In this document: positions 1 through 8,122 of the stretch, in pieces
How positions within the stretch are numbered: the first letter of the stretch is position 1
How the letters are laid out: the number at the start of each line of letters is the position of its first letter
Assembly: GCA_003584625.1 (NCBI GenBank)
Contig: AP017647.1
Coordinates: 559,501 to 623,500, forward strand
Reading direction: 5' to 3'
Length of the DNA: 64,000 bases
DNA from: Methanothermobacter sp. MT-2
Lineage (GTDB): Archaea > Methanobacteriota > Methanobacteria > Methanobacteriales > DSM-23052
Position numbers and translations under genes: made by a program
Notes under the pieces: generated by a model
Database searches by the model: none
The model's input: the letters and a program-made list of their open reading frames with translations, nothing else
What the model was told of the DNA's origin: nothing

Positions 1-716
1 TCCACAGACCTTGAATTCAAATACAAGAATATTGCACAGGAGAGAGATGCTATAGCTATTATACCAGCTGCCATCCCATCCATCCCATCTATAAGATTAA
101 CAGCATTTATAGCGCCTATCACGCCAAAGATTACCAAGGGTATCATGAAAACTCCAAGTTGGAACCCTCCAAGTGTGGTTAAGGCGCCTGAAAGCACAAG
201 CAAAACCCCGGGGAGACACTGTACAATTATTTTATCCCTCTCCCTAATCTCATACTTTATTGGGGCTTCCCCAACCACAGAGACAAGACCCTTCTCTTGA
301 AGTCTTTTGAATTCGGCTTTTGCCTTTGGAGTTGCGACTCTAGCCTCTTCACCAGGTTTTAGGATCAGTTGACCTATCTCAACCGGCCTCTTAGAAATGT
401 TCCTTACGACCTTTTGAACTTCCTTTGTCCTTAAACCGAGTAGGTCATCAAGTAAACCTATCAAAGCCGAGGCCATTATTATTAGGGTGGTTAATATAAG
501 GTTGATGTTGTCTTTTAGGAGGATTGCCATTGATATTATCGCTAGCAGCATCCCTAAACCGCCCATGGTGGGTGTTCCTGTTTTATGTTTGTGTTCTGTG
601 ACAATTGGCTTGTCCCCGATCTGAGCATCCCTTAGGATTTTCCTCACAAAGAATGTGAAAATCATTGAGAGTATTATTGTGGCAATGAGTATTTCTATGA
701 GTTTTAAGCTCATCAT
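1..716 (-). CDS. MraY-like phospho-sugar transferase, 3' end cut by window
   Basis: Integral-membrane enzyme of the GPT/MraY family (glycosyltransferase family 4), which moves a phospho-sugar from a UDP donor to a polyprenyl phosphate; in pseudomurein-walled methanogens it is the likely lipid-linked wall-precursor step. The visible 238 residues show a hydrophobic N-terminus, a GDKPIVTEHKHKTGTPTMGG stretch near residue 37, the Asp-Asp motif LIGLLDDLLGLR near residue 90, and the family signature NAVNLIDGMDGMAAG near residue 213. The C-terminal part lies before base 1. The ATG at 716 follows the stop of the ATP-grasp gene by 2 nt, with a second in-frame ATG just after it. It is last in view of an overlapping leftward operon that begins with nikR. 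Family assignment is secure; the exact sugar substrate is inferred. Confidence 0.9.
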   Translation of the reverse strand, partial: MMSLKLIEILIATIILSMIFTFFVRKILRDAQIGDKPIVTEHKHKTGTPTMGGLGMLLAIISMAILLKDNINLILTTLIIMASALIGLLDDLLGLRTKEVQKVVRNISKRPVEIGQLILKPGEEARVATPKAKAEFKRLQEKGLVSVVGEAPIKYEIRERDKIIVQCLPGVLLVLSGALTTLGGFQLGVFMIPLVIFGVIGAINAVNLIDGMDGMAAGIIAIASLSCAIFLYLNSRSV

Positions 717-718
717 AT

Positions 719-1807
719 TCACCGTATATTCAATTTTTTAAGGATTTCCTCGGCTTTCTTTTCGTTCGCAGCCCTTATGGTTATCCGCCTATGACCTTCT
801 GGGCCGTGTAGTATCCAACTATTTTCCCCCTTGAAGGTTTTTGGGGGTTTCTCATATTCGAATTTGCCTACTGGTATTTCTAGGGCGTGGAATTTTTTTG
901 GTGTGAGTTTTTCTGGTTTCCATTCGCCGATGGCCATGTTAACTAGTTGTTCGAGTGGGTGTATTCCTGTTGAGGCGGCTGATATGTATCTTGTACCGCT
1001 TGGTCTTGTGTTAACCTCGATTGCATATAATTTTCTGTTTTCTGGGTTGAATATCATGTCGATGTCTGTGTTTCCTTCTGCTTGGAGTTTTTCTGTTATC
1101 TTCTGGGCTAATCTTAGCACTTTACGGTTGTTTAATCCTGGGATTTTCGCTGGGGCTTTTTTTGTTTTTTTGAGTGGGTGTATGCCCTGGGTGGTTGTTT
1201 TGCCTTTGTCGACTACTACAAGTGGGGATGATTTATGGTTCCATCTTAGGACTTCTACTGAGATTTCGTGGCCGTTGATATAGTCTTCCATCATGGCTTT
1301 TTTATGGGATTTGAGGTATGATTTTATACTATTTTTGTCTTTTGCTATGAGTAGGTTTTGGCCGCCTTGTCCTTTTTCTTGTTTTAGGACTGTTGGGTAG
1401 TTTGTTTTTGGGATTTCTCCTTCTTTTATTATATGATATTTTGGGGTTTTTATATTGTTTTTTTCGAAGAATTTTTTGGTTTTTATCTTGTTGGTGGATA
1501 TTATGGTGGTTTTTGTGTTTGATGCTATTACTGGTATGTTATATTCTTTTTCTAGTTTTTCTTTCATTCTTGCAACTTGGATTAGTGGGGGGTCTACGCC
1601 TATGAGTGGTACTATTGCGTCGACATCTTCTTGAAGTGCTATTTCCATTGGTGCTTCCATTCCTCTTGGTACTATATGGTATTTGTCTGCTAAGTGTAGG
1701 TTTGGGCTTTTTGGGTTGGATTCTGTGAGTATTGTTGTTATACCCATCTTTTTTGTATATTCTGCCACGTCATTGAATAGGCGGGCGCCTATAAAGAGTA
1801 TTTTCAT
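719..1807 (-). CDS. CarB-like ATP-grasp protein of the pseudomurein gene neighbourhood
   Basis: A 362-residue ATP-grasp protein related to the large subunit of carbamoyl-phosphate synthase but with a single catalytic unit. The N-terminal Rossmann-like part starts MKILFIGARLF; the ATP-grasp region has the lysine/glycine loop VLKQEKGQGGQNLL near residue 140, EDYINGHEISVEVL near 172 and the metal-site motif YAIEVNTRPSG near 264. ATP-grasp enzymes of this type accompany MraY-like and Mur-ligase-like genes in pseudomurein makers, so a ligase role in the wall peptide or sugar precursor is plausible but not shown. ATG at 1807 is preferred because GTGAT lies just upstream; a GTG at 1816 overlaps the stop of the hycI-like gene. 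Confidence 0.82.
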   Translation of the reverse strand: MKILFIGARLFNDVAEYTKKMGITTILTESNPKSPNLHLADKYHIVPRGMEAPMEIALQEDVDAIVPLIGVDPPLIQVARMKEKLEKEYNIPVIASNTKTTIISTNKIKTKKFFEKNNIKTPKYHIIKEGEIPKTNYPTVLKQEKGQGGQNLLIAKDKNSIKSYLKSHKKAMMEDYINGHEISVEVLRWNHKSSPLVVVDKGKTTTQGIHPLKKTKKAPAKIPGLNNRKVLRLAQKITEKLQAEGNTDIDMIFNPENRKLYAIEVNTRPSGTRYISAASTGIHPLEQLVNMAIGEWKPEKLTPKKFHALEIPVGKFEYEKPPKTFKGENSWILHGPEGHRRITIRAANEKKAEEILKKLNIR

Positions 1808-1812
1808 TGTTA

Positions 1813-2289
1813 TCACTGGATTGTTTCTTTGAGGATTGAGTTGAGTTTTTCCATGGATTCTTTCACTGGTTTTGATATTTTGGTTGAGAATTCTAATTTT
1901 TTGGGTTGTATTCCTATGAGTGTTATCTTGTAATCTTTATGGGTTTTGAGGTATTCTATGAGGAATGATAGGGGCATTGCATGTGTTGATATGTTGTAGT
2001 TGGCTATTTCGTCTTTTTTTATGATTTTTATCGTGCCGGGTTCGGCTCCCATTTCCACGGCGTCTATGATTATGATATGGCTTGGATCTTCCATTTTGAT
2101 TTTCCCTGTGAAGTTTTCTGGTACTGTGCCACCATCTATAACTGTGAGGTTTTCTTTTCTGTTTTTTGAAAGTTTTTTGGCGATGGCTGGTCCTAGGCCG
2201 TCGTCGCCCCTTAGTTCGTTTCCAACGGTGAGTATGAGGATTTTTTCATGGTTTTTGAGGAATTTTTCGAGTTTTGTTTTTATGGACAT
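1813..2289 (-). CDS. hycI: NiFe-hydrogenase maturation endopeptidase (HycI family)
   Basis: A 158-residue cytoplasmic protease of the HycI/HyaD family, which clips the C-terminal tail of a NiFe-hydrogenase large subunit after nickel insertion. The three nickel-sensing motifs are present: the acidic loop GNELRGDDGLG near residue 23, IDAVEMGAEPG near 75, and STHAMPLSFL near 100 with the metal-binding His. Length is normal for the family. ATG at 2289 has a GAGGATC ribosome site and overlaps the upstream methyltransferase by 10 nt. Sharing an operon with nikR makes sense, since both handle nickel. Which hydrogenase it serves (F420-reducing, Mvh or Ech type) cannot be told from the window. Confidence 0.88.
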   Translation of the reverse strand: MSIKTKLEKFLKNHEKILILTVGNELRGDDGLGPAIAKKLSKNRKENLTVIDGGTVPENFTGKIKMEDPSHIIIIDAVEMGAEPGTIKIIKKDEIANYNISTHAMPLSFLIEYLKTHKDYKITLIGIQPKKLEFSTKISKPVKESMEKLNSILKETIQ

Positions 2290-3071
2290 TTTTGATCCTC
2301 TAGGTCTTTGATTTTGGTTTTTATTGTTTGGAGTCCTCCGCCCATTTTATAGGATAGTGAGATTTTTAGTATGTAATCTTTTTCTTTGATTTCTTCTATT
2401 GGTATAAGTAGTGGGTTGTTCATCATACTGGTTGGGCCTGCGATGATGTTCTCTGTGAGTAGTGTGAAGGTGGTTATTTTCAAGCCGTTGATTTTACCGT
2501 TTGCTGGGATTTTGAATGTTTTTTTATATTTTTCTTTTATTTTTTTGTTGAATATTATATTATCGTAGATTGTTAGTTTTCCTTTGGTCTTGTATTGGCA
2601 GTTTTCATCGTATCTTATGGTCTCTGAGTCCATTTCTATTGGTTCCACTCCGTTTATGACACCGTAGGGTATTATGCACCCGTCTTTTTTGAGGTGTTTC
2701 AGGCTTTTGTTTATCACTGGGACTTGTTCTTCGTCTATTAGGGCTGTGTCGAGCATTTCACAGATTATAGTATCGGCTTTGAATGGGAAATCATATGATA
2801 AGGCGTCTCTGTTAACTACTTTCACGTTTGGGATGTTTTTAAGGTTCTGGGAGGCGTATGATGCTATCTTTTCATCTTTTTCTATTGCAAAAACAGTTCG
2901 GGAGTATGGTGCCGCGAAGTAGGATAAAATCCCACTACCAGCACCTATATCATAGACTATCCCATGTGCATGTTCTTTTATGGCTTCATAAAAGCATGAA
3001 AGCCTCTCATAATCTTTTAGAAGGTTGTAATGGTATGTTGTTACAAGGAATCTCATAAGGTTATTTTTCAT
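2280..3071 (-). CDS. PRMT-like class I SAM-dependent methyltransferase
   Basis: A 263-residue class I methyltransferase. Motif I is VYDIGAGSGILSYFA near residue 39, followed by the acidic ribose-binding residue in FAIEKDEKI and the catalytic-loop-like ICEMLDTALIDEEQ near 109, which resembles the double-E loop of protein arginine methyltransferases. The C-terminal half is a beta-rich domain (PANGKINGLKITTFTLL), also as in PRMTs. The substrate is unknown; a protein or RNA target is possible. The first ATG (3071) overlaps the end of nikR; a second ATG at 3056 gives the more family-like start MRFLVTTYHY, and no clear ribosome site separates the two. It is the second gene of the nikR operon. Confidence 0.78.
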   Translation of the reverse strand: MKNNLMRFLVTTYHYNLLKDYERLSCFYEAIKEHAHGIVYDIGAGSGILSYFAAPYSRTVFAIEKDEKIASYASQNLKNIPNVKVVNRDALSYDFPFKADTIICEMLDTALIDEEQVPVINKSLKHLKKDGCIIPYGVINGVEPIEMDSETIRYDENCQYKTKGKLTIYDNIIFNKKIKEKYKKTFKIPANGKINGLKITTFTLLTENIIAGPTSMMNNPLLIPIEEIKEKDYILKISLSYKMGGGLQTIKTKIKDLEDQKCP

Positions 3072-3483
3072 GTTCTATATCTTTGCCAGTGGATGTGCTT
3101 ATGAGTCTTACATGTTCCACGCCTTTGAGTCTCATCATCTTTTCTGTTAGTTCGCGGATCTTGTCAACGTCACCCTTGACAACTATTACTTCGAGGCAGT
3201 GTCTTTCTGTCATGTGCACGTGCATAACAGCACTTATGTATTCGCGGTAGGCATGTTGTATGTCTGCAAGATCTTCCATAACCCCTGTATAATGATGGTC
3301 ATAGATGACAGCGATTACACCGACTCTTTCTCCTTCCATCTCTTTCATCCACTGGTAACGGACTATATAATCTTTTATAGCATCCCTTATACCCTTAGAC
3401 CTTGACTGATAACCTCGATCCCGTAATACCTCATCAAACTCGCTCAGTAAATCCTTTGGTAATGACATGCTTATACGCATCAT
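3061..3483 (-). CDS. nikR: Nickel-responsive transcriptional regulator NikR
   Basis: A 140-residue ribbon-helix-helix repressor with a C-terminal ACT-like nickel-binding domain. The DNA-binding strand and helices are RISMSLPKDLLSEFDEVL at the N-terminus; the nickel ligands are visible as the His of YDHHYTG, the two His of MHVHM and the Cys of RHCLEV, matching the His/His/His/Cys set known from E. coli NikR. Length is normal. There are two in-frame ATGs at 3483 and 3480, preceded by a GGAGGAG ribosome site. It heads an operon that also holds a hydrogenase maturation protease and pseudomurein-type genes, and an inverted repeat upstream suggests autoregulation. Confidence 0.95.
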   Translation of the reverse strand: MMRISMSLPKDLLSEFDEVLRDRGYQSRSKGIRDAIKDYIVRYQWMKEMEGERVGVIAVIYDHHYTGVMEDLADIQHAYREYISAVMHVHMTERHCLEVIVVKGDVDKIRELTEKMMRLKGVEHVRLISTSTGKDIEHEK

Positions 3484-3499
3484 AGCTATTACTCCTCCT

Positions 3500-3546
3500 C
3501 TACTTTCATATTAAAATATTATATTAATAATCTAACATAATATTTA
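3500..3546 (-). promoter_or_regulatory. nikR promoter with AT-rich inverted repeat, candidate NikR operator
   Basis: Upstream of nikR there is a 9-bp inverted repeat, AAATATTAT at 3514-3522 and ATAATATTT at 3537-3545, separated by 14 bp. On the minus strand the repeat overlaps a TATA-like TTTTAATATG. Known NikR sites are dyads with half-sites separated by about 11 to 16 bp, so spacing and place fit autoregulation. The repeat is AT-rich, so chance is a real alternative. Confidence 0.4.
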
Positions 3547-3659
3547 AAGCTTCGACAAGTCTAAAAATTTATCCATCCCATAGGATAATATTATCAAAGG
3601 GGAGATTCTCAATCCTATAGGGGAGAATAACCATAAATGGAGATTCACAGGATAAGAGT

Positions 3660-3809
3660 TGAGAATTCAACCACCCCCACACTAACCGTGAGGGATGCCC
3701 AACTCCCCTCCCTTAAGATAGGTATGTATCATCATTTATAAACTTTAAAGGTGGTGAGAAGCCCATCTCCCCCCATCATCTTGGATGGTGTCTCCGACGG
3801 GCGTTAAAG
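3660..3809 (+). promoter_or_regulatory. Structured leader A, homologous to leader B at 32.1-32.26 kb
   Basis: The 326-nt gap 3484-3809 holds the nikR promoter and this leader. Its last 59 nt before the CBS start codon align without gaps to the bases before the lipoprotein at 32260: a shared GGTGGTGAGAAGCCC block, 18 variable nt, a shared GGATGGTGTCTCC block, 3 variable nt, then GGGCGTTAA and two more bases to ATG. The RNA can fold as GAGA-AGCCCA-TCTC with GCCC in the loop, and this GCCC can pair with GGGC next to the start codon. An earlier hairpin (GAGGG...CCCTC near 3697-3718) also carries GCCC in its loop. A TATA-like TTATAAAC at about 3736-3743 raises the alternative that the block is core promoter or operator DNA. 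Confidence 0.6.
3751..3807 (+). other. Possible 18-codon leader ORF, conserved in leader B
   Basis: Starting with GTG at 3751 an 18-codon frame runs to TAA at 3805-3807 and would read VVRSPSPPIILDGVSDGR. The matching frame in leader B reads VVRSPFSPVSMDGVSKGR, has the same length, and also ends 2 nt before the next gene's ATG. There is an in-frame ATG at 32198 in leader B but AAG at the same place here. Complete base identity in the GGATGGTGTCTCC block, including third positions, speaks for RNA or DNA conservation rather than for a peptide. Confidence 0.3.
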
Positions 3810-4199
3810 ATGAAGGTTAAAGAGGCCATGAACCCAGAAGTTATCACAATAAGCCCGGATACAAAGCCGATAGAAGCCTTTGAAAAAATGTACAAACATG
3901 GTATCAGAAGACTTTTCGTAGTAGATGATAAAGGAAAGCCGGTAGGAGTAGTATCCTACACAGACCTTGTTGGGGTTCTAGGATCCAAGAAACCCGAAAG
4001 GAAACTGAAAGTAGAGGATATCATGGTCAAGGATGTTATCACAATATCTGCTAAAGATGGAATAGAAGACGCTGCAAATCTCATGTTAAGGGCTGACGTT
4101 TCAGGCTTGCTCGTAATAGAAGATGAAAAAGCGGTTGGTGTTATAACAAAGACTGACATTTGCAGATTAGTAGCAGCAGGCATACTAGTCCCCATATAA
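3810..4199 (+). CDS. Two-CBS-domain protein
   Basis: A 129-residue cytoplasmic protein made of a single CBS pair (Bateman module). The first CBS covers about residues 1-60 (MKVKEAMNPEVITISPDTK, ending GKPVGVVSYTDLVGVL) and the second about 66-125 (VEDIMVKDVITISAKDG, ending KAVGVITKTDICRLV). Such stand-alone pairs usually bind adenosine nucleotides or SAM and signal to a partner; no partner domain is fused here. ATG at 3810 follows directly on leader A and is the only sensible start. The next gene follows closely, so the two are probably co-transcribed. The ligand is unknown. Confidence 0.9.
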   Translation: MKVKEAMNPEVITISPDTKPIEAFEKMYKHGIRRLFVVDDKGKPVGVVSYTDLVGVLGSKKPERKLKVEDIMVKDVITISAKDGIEDAANLMLRADVSGLLVIEDEKAVGVITKTDICRLVAAGILVPI

Positions 4200-4216
4200 G
4201 CTTATGGGAGAACAGC

Positions 4217-4693
4217 ATGATAATAATAACAAAAAAGGAGAACATAATATACGAGGAGATAAAAGACCTTAAACCAGAATTCCCAGATGGGATACCTGAA
4301 AAGATAATTAAAATGAAAATAGACATCTCAGAACACGACTACCATGAAATACTCAACAATCTACAATCAAAAAATCTCATAATACGTGAAAACAGTAAAA
4401 TAAAACTCCAAGACATCCAAGATAAAATCAAAGTAGTCGAAAACAAAAGAGAAGTTAAAATCGAAGAACTAAACCAACTAGAAAAGGAAACCCTCAAAAC
4501 CATCAAAAACCTGACAGAAAACAGTCTCATATCCCGTTACACCCTCGAAGGAAACCTACTATACGGCAAACTAAAACTAGACAACCTAAAAATGTACAAA
4601 CTCCTACTATCATTAGAAAATAAAAAAATACTCAAAAAAATCCAAAGAAAAGATGGTGAATACTACAAACTCCTAAAACCTCCCATCACATGA
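4217..4693 (+). CDS. Uncharacterised 158-aa protein, probably winged-helix
   Basis: I do not recognise a named family. The protein is lysine/glutamate-rich and mostly helical, starting [18 protein letters not shown], with two segments that look like winged-helix units: about residues 36-60 ([19 protein letters not shown]) and about 85-155 ([20 protein letters not shown], ending in a wing-like [15 protein letters not shown]). ATG at 4217 is chosen because GGGAG at 4206-4210 precedes it; longer upstream frames run into the CBS gene. Its last 21 bases overlap the end of pheS on the other strand. A DNA-binding or regulatory role is only an inference. Confidence 0.6.
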   Translation: MIIITKKENIIYEEIKDLKPEFPDGIPEKIIKMKIDISEHDYHEILNNLQSKNLIIRENSKIKLQDIQDKIKVVENKREVKIEELNQLEKETLKTIKNLTENSLISRYTLEGNLLYGKLKLDNLKMYKLLLSLENKKILKKIQRKDGEYYKLLKPPIT

Positions 4694-6214
4694 GACCGGG
4701 AGACTCCTAAGCCAACCAAGATTGCTCTGATACAACATCCTTATATCCTTTATACCTAACCTTATCATCGCCAACCTCTCTATACCAAGGCCAAAGGCCG
4801 CAACTGGAGTATCAACCTCTAAAGGTTCCAGAACCTCTGGCCTGAACATACCAGCACCCCCAAGTTCTATCCAAGTCTCCTTCTCAGGAAGATAAATTTC
4901 ACATTCAGTTGAAAGAAAAGTATAAGGGAAATATGCGGGTCTGAATCTGACCTTGAACCCCAACCTACTATAAAACTCCCTTAGTATACCCAGCAGGTTT
5001 TTAAATGTAACATCCTCAGCCGCAACTATACCCTCCACTTGATGAAACTCTGGAAGGTGCTTATATGTTATCGTCTCCCTCCTGAAAACCCTACCGACAG
5101 AGAACATTTTAAGGGGTGGCTTATTTTCCAAGAGGAAACGTGCGGACACACACGTTGTATGAGTTCTTAATACACTTTTTTTCGCGATTTCAACATCCCA
5201 AGTGTATTGCCATCCCTCTGAACCAGTTAACCCTCCATTTTCATGAACCCTCCTAACCCTATCCACCAAACTTTTCCCTGGCAGTTTAGTCTCAGAAGGA
5301 TTCTTAACATAGAAAGTGTCCTGCATTTCCCTTGCAGCATGATCCTGAGGCTGGAAGAGACAATCAAAATTCCAGAAAGCAGATTCTACTATAGGACCCC
5401 GAGATTCTGTGAAACCCATTTTAAGGAATATCCCCCTAATTTCTTCAATTATACGTTTTAGGGGATGCATTTTCCCAGGGAAAATGACTGGATATTCTGC
5501 ATGGATGTCATATCCCCTATAATATAATTTTTTCCATCTTCCACTTTTAAGATCCTCATGGGTTAATTGCGTGGCCTCTTCACGTATCTCCAATCCCTTC
5601 TCTAGGATCCTCCTACCCTTATCTGTTAGGTGGATTTCATGTTTCTTAACCTTTTTCATGTCTAAAAGTCCCTTTCTTTGGCTTAGAAGTTTAAATGCTT
5701 CTCTGAGCTCACCCTCTAAGGAGGATAATTTTAACCGGCCTTCTTCTTTGAGTTTTTGGAGTAGTATTTCATCAGATCCTAACTTTCCCAGGGATTTCTC
5801 GCCCTCTGATGTTATCTTGAGGAGGTTGTTTTCGATTTCGGCCCATTTTTTCCTAAGGAGCCAGCCTATGGCTACTCTCTTTTCTGTTTTGTCTAGGCCA
5901 CTTTTTTTCATGATCTCGGATATTTTCAATGAACCTTCCTTTGAGAGTGATTTGAGGATTTGTTTTTCTGGCAAGCCTTCCATAGCATACCTTTCACCGG
6001 TTTCTGTGAGTTTCAATAATTTATCCACACTTTTATGGACTTTCACAAGCCCCTTGGATTCTAGAGATCCTAGGGCGCTCATAACAGCTTTTATATCCAT
6101 GTTCTCTGATCTTACAATATCATTGGGGCTTATGGGAGGTTTTAGTTTTCCCATAGCCTTTAGGACTTTCTTTTCATATAAGTGAAGTTCATCGATTATG
6201 CGTTCAACATCCAT
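4673..6214 (-). CDS. pheS: Phenylalanyl-tRNA synthetase alpha subunit
   Basis: The 513-residue catalytic subunit of class II PheRS, which joins phenylalanine to tRNA-Phe. The N-terminal 200 residues hold the winged-helix repeats typical of archaeal/eukaryotic PheS. The catalytic core shows the motif 2 region ([20 protein letters not shown] near residue 376), the phenylalanine-pocket region [17 protein letters not shown], and motif 3 [18 protein letters not shown] near the C-terminus. ATG at 6214 sits 5 nt after AGGTG; the in-frame GTG at 6223 lies inside that ribosome site and is rejected. The beta subunit is not in the window. It is the last gene of the leftward operon starting at 9602. Confidence 0.96.
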   Translation of the reverse strand: MDVERIIDELHLYEKKVLKAMGKLKPPISPNDIVRSENMDIKAVMSALGSLESKGLVKVHKSVDKLLKLTETGERYAMEGLPEKQILKSLSKEGSLKISEIMKKSGLDKTEKRVAIGWLLRKKWAEIENNLLKITSEGEKSLGKLGSDEILLQKLKEEGRLKLSSLEGELREAFKLLSQRKGLLDMKKVKKHEIHLTDKGRRILEKGLEIREEATQLTHEDLKSGRWKKLYYRGYDIHAEYPVIFPGKMHPLKRIIEEIRGIFLKMGFTESRGPIVESAFWNFDCLFQPQDHAAREMQDTFYVKNPSETKLPGKSLVDRVRRVHENGGLTGSEGWQYTWDVEIAKKSVLRTHTTCVSARFLLENKPPLKMFSVGRVFRRETITYKHLPEFHQVEGIVAAEDVTFKNLLGILREFYSRLGFKVRFRPAYFPYTFLSTECEIYLPEKETWIELGGAGMFRPEVLEPLEVDTPVAAFGLGIERLAMIRLGIKDIRMLYQSNLGWLRSLPVSCDGRF

Positions 6215-6226
6215 TCGGAGCACCTT

Positions 6227-7147
6227 TTATCTTATTTTATCTCCATAGTAGTCTATGAGGCCCACCATTATGGATGAGGCTGTTAAGTCTGCGGTTGTCC
6301 CAGGGTTTATCCCCTTTTTTTGCAGTTTTCTGTCAAGACTTTTGAGGGCTTTTAGTCCTTGTTCTGTTAGCATCCCTCCTTTGTCTAATACTTCTCTGGC
6401 TTCATTTGTGACTTTTTCGGCTATTTTTTTGCCATGTTGTCTTTGTATGAGTGTGTCTGGGAAGTTTGATAGGATTGTGATGAAGGTTTGTACTATGGCA
6501 GTGTTCATGTCAGTTTCTTGGTGGGTTTCTTTGAATGCTGGGAATCCTATATTAAATGTTATGGGCATGGAACTTGTAAGTTCCCTTGCTATAAGATCCC
6601 ATGATGATGAGAGTTTGAGAACATCAAATAATGTAACCTTCTCTTTCAAGATTTTGTCCTTGGATTTTTCGTCGTTAACATCAAACTGGTCTTTTTTCCC
6701 CATTCCACCCGGTTGGGCTATTGCGATAGCATCATATAGGTCAACGGCGTCTTGTGGTGTTGTCTGTAACATTATCTTGTTGACCATTTCTCTGAGGCCT
6801 TGCAGGTCTTTTTCTGTTACCATGGCTGCGGCTGAGGCTAATGGTGTTAGTAGCATTATGATACCTAGGTTTGTGTTTGTTGACACCCATTTTTGTGTTT
6901 CTTTCACTGCTTTTAGCATGAGGTTCCCTATTCTGAGTGGGGAGAAGTCTAGCTCGCCTTTTAGTGTGGCGCCTCTTTCAGCCGCTTCTTTCATGGTGTC
7001 TCCTATTACAATTGCACTTATAATGAAGTCTTCGAAGCTCATATCATCAAAGTTTTGGGTTCTGTGGACGTTGCCTGGTTTTGGGTAGCCGCTAACTTCT
7101 AGTGCGGCTGCTAGCTGGGCTATTTTCGCGACGAATGATGGTTTCAT
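6227..7147 (-). CDS. CitG/MdcB-like triphosphoribosyl-dephospho-CoA synthase family protein
   Basis: A 306-residue protein of the CitG family. The family signature GYPKPGNVHR is at about residue 20, followed by SFEDFIISAIVIGD, the helix TNLGIIMLLTPLASAA near 95, and DLYDAIAIAQPGGMGK near 140; the C-terminal GTTADLTASSIMVGLIDYYG is also typical. In bacteria CitG makes the prosthetic-group precursor of citrate or malonate lyase from ATP and dephospho-CoA. No lyase gene is in the window and methanogens normally lack one, so the real substrate is open. ATG at 7147 shares one base with the hemB stop (TGATG), which fits translational coupling. Confidence 0.82.
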   Translation of the reverse strand: MKPSFVAKIAQLAAALEVSGYPKPGNVHRTQNFDDMSFEDFIISAIVIGDTMKEAAERGATLKGELDFSPLRIGNLMLKAVKETQKWVSTNTNLGIIMLLTPLASAAAMVTEKDLQGLREMVNKIMLQTTPQDAVDLYDAIAIAQPGGMGKKDQFDVNDEKSKDKILKEKVTLFDVLKLSSSWDLIARELTSSMPITFNIGFPAFKETHQETDMNTAIVQTFITILSNFPDTLIQRQHGKKIAEKVTNEAREVLDKGGMLTEQGLKALKSLDRKLQKKGINPGTTADLTASSIMVGLIDYYGDKIR

Positions 7148-8118
7148 CACAAACCCCCATTTAATAGTTTTGGCGTGAAATGGGATATTATAAGGTCTGC
7201 CCCCGCCCTTTTAATTGAGAGGATGGACTCGTATATGGAGTCTTCTGTGAGGTAGCCTTTTTTTATGGCTGCCATTAGCATTGAATATTCTCCGCTTACA
7301 TTGTAAGCTGCTATTGGTGTATTAAATTTTTCACTGAGGGATTTTATAATATCGAGGTATGGTAGGGCTGGTTTCACCATTAGGATGTCAGCACCTTCTT
7401 CTAGGTCTAGTTTTGCTTCTATTATTGCTTCTTTTGCATTGGCAGGGTCCATTTGGTAGGTTTTCCTGTCCCCGAATGATGGTGTGGAGGATACAGCTTC
7501 TCTGAAGGGTGCGTAGAAGGATGAGGCGTATTTAACCGCATATGACATTATTGGAATGTCCTGGAAGCCGTTCTCATCCAAGTTTTTTCTTATGGCGGCT
7601 ATTCTACCATCCATCATATCTGATGGTGCTATCATGTCGGCTCCTGCCCTTGCATGTGATACTGCTATCCTTGCAAGGTATTCTAGGGTTTTGTCATTTA
7701 ATATTTCTTGGTTTTGGACTATTCCGCAGTGTCCATGGCTTGTGTATTGGCAGAGGCATACATCTGTTATGATGAAAAGGTTGGTTTCGTCTTTTAGGAG
7801 TTTTATGGTCTCTTGTATTATCCCTTTATCATCGAATGCTGATGATCCTATATTGTCTTTTGTTCTGGGGATTCCGAAGAGTATGATGGCATTTAATCCC
7901 CTTTCTTCAAGTTTTTTAAGTTCATCAACCGCTGCTTCCTTAGAATACCTGTATTGCCCCGGCATTGTATCTATAGGCTCCTTCGATCCCATTTTAAGAT
8001 CTTCTTTTATGAAAATGGGGTATATTAGGTTACTGGGGGCTATTCTCGTCTCTTTCACCATATCCCTTATCTTTTCGTTTTTCCTGAGTCTTCTCATCCT
8101 CTTGTTTGGGAATTTCAT
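7147..8118 (-). CDS. hemB: Porphobilinogen synthase (delta-aminolevulinate dehydratase)
   Basis: A 323-residue HemB, which condenses two 5-aminolevulinate molecules to porphobilinogen, the tetrapyrrole precursor needed here for coenzyme F430 and cobamides. Visible sites: the zinc-binding cysteine segment [17 protein letters not shown] near residue 117, the Lys of [18 protein letters not shown] near 198, and the Schiff-base Lys of [15 protein letters not shown] near 248. ATG at 8118 is chosen; an ATG at 8142 lies inside the upstream ferredoxin gene. It sits in the leftward operon glycosylase, ferredoxin protein, hemB, CitG-like, pheS. The pathway continues in cobA and hemD at 42.1-43.6 kb. Confidence 0.96.
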   Translation of the reverse strand: MKFPNKRMRRLRKNEKIRDMVKETRIAPSNLIYPIFIKEDLKMGSKEPIDTMPGQYRYSKEAAVDELKKLEERGLNAIILFGIPRTKDNIGSSAFDDKGIIQETIKLLKDETNLFIITDVCLCQYTSHGHCGIVQNQEILNDKTLEYLARIAVSHARAGADMIAPSDMMDGRIAAIRKNLDENGFQDIPIMSYAVKYASSFYAPFREAVSSTPSFGDRKTYQMDPANAKEAIIEAKLDLEEGADILMVKPALPYLDIIKSLSEKFNTPIAAYNVSGEYSMLMAAIKKGYLTEDSIYESILSIKRAGADLIISHFTPKLLNGGL

Positions 8119-8122
8119 AATA

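Noticed and set aside
3740-3809. Leader A as a known fluoride, TPP or SAM riboswitch
   Set aside because: I compared it from memory with the crcB, TPP and SAM-type consensus. The GATGG and CTCC pieces look alike but order and spacing do not fit, so no known class is claimed.
6214-6223. GTG start of pheS at 6223
   Set aside because: The codon is part of the AGGTG ribosome site for the ATG at 6214.
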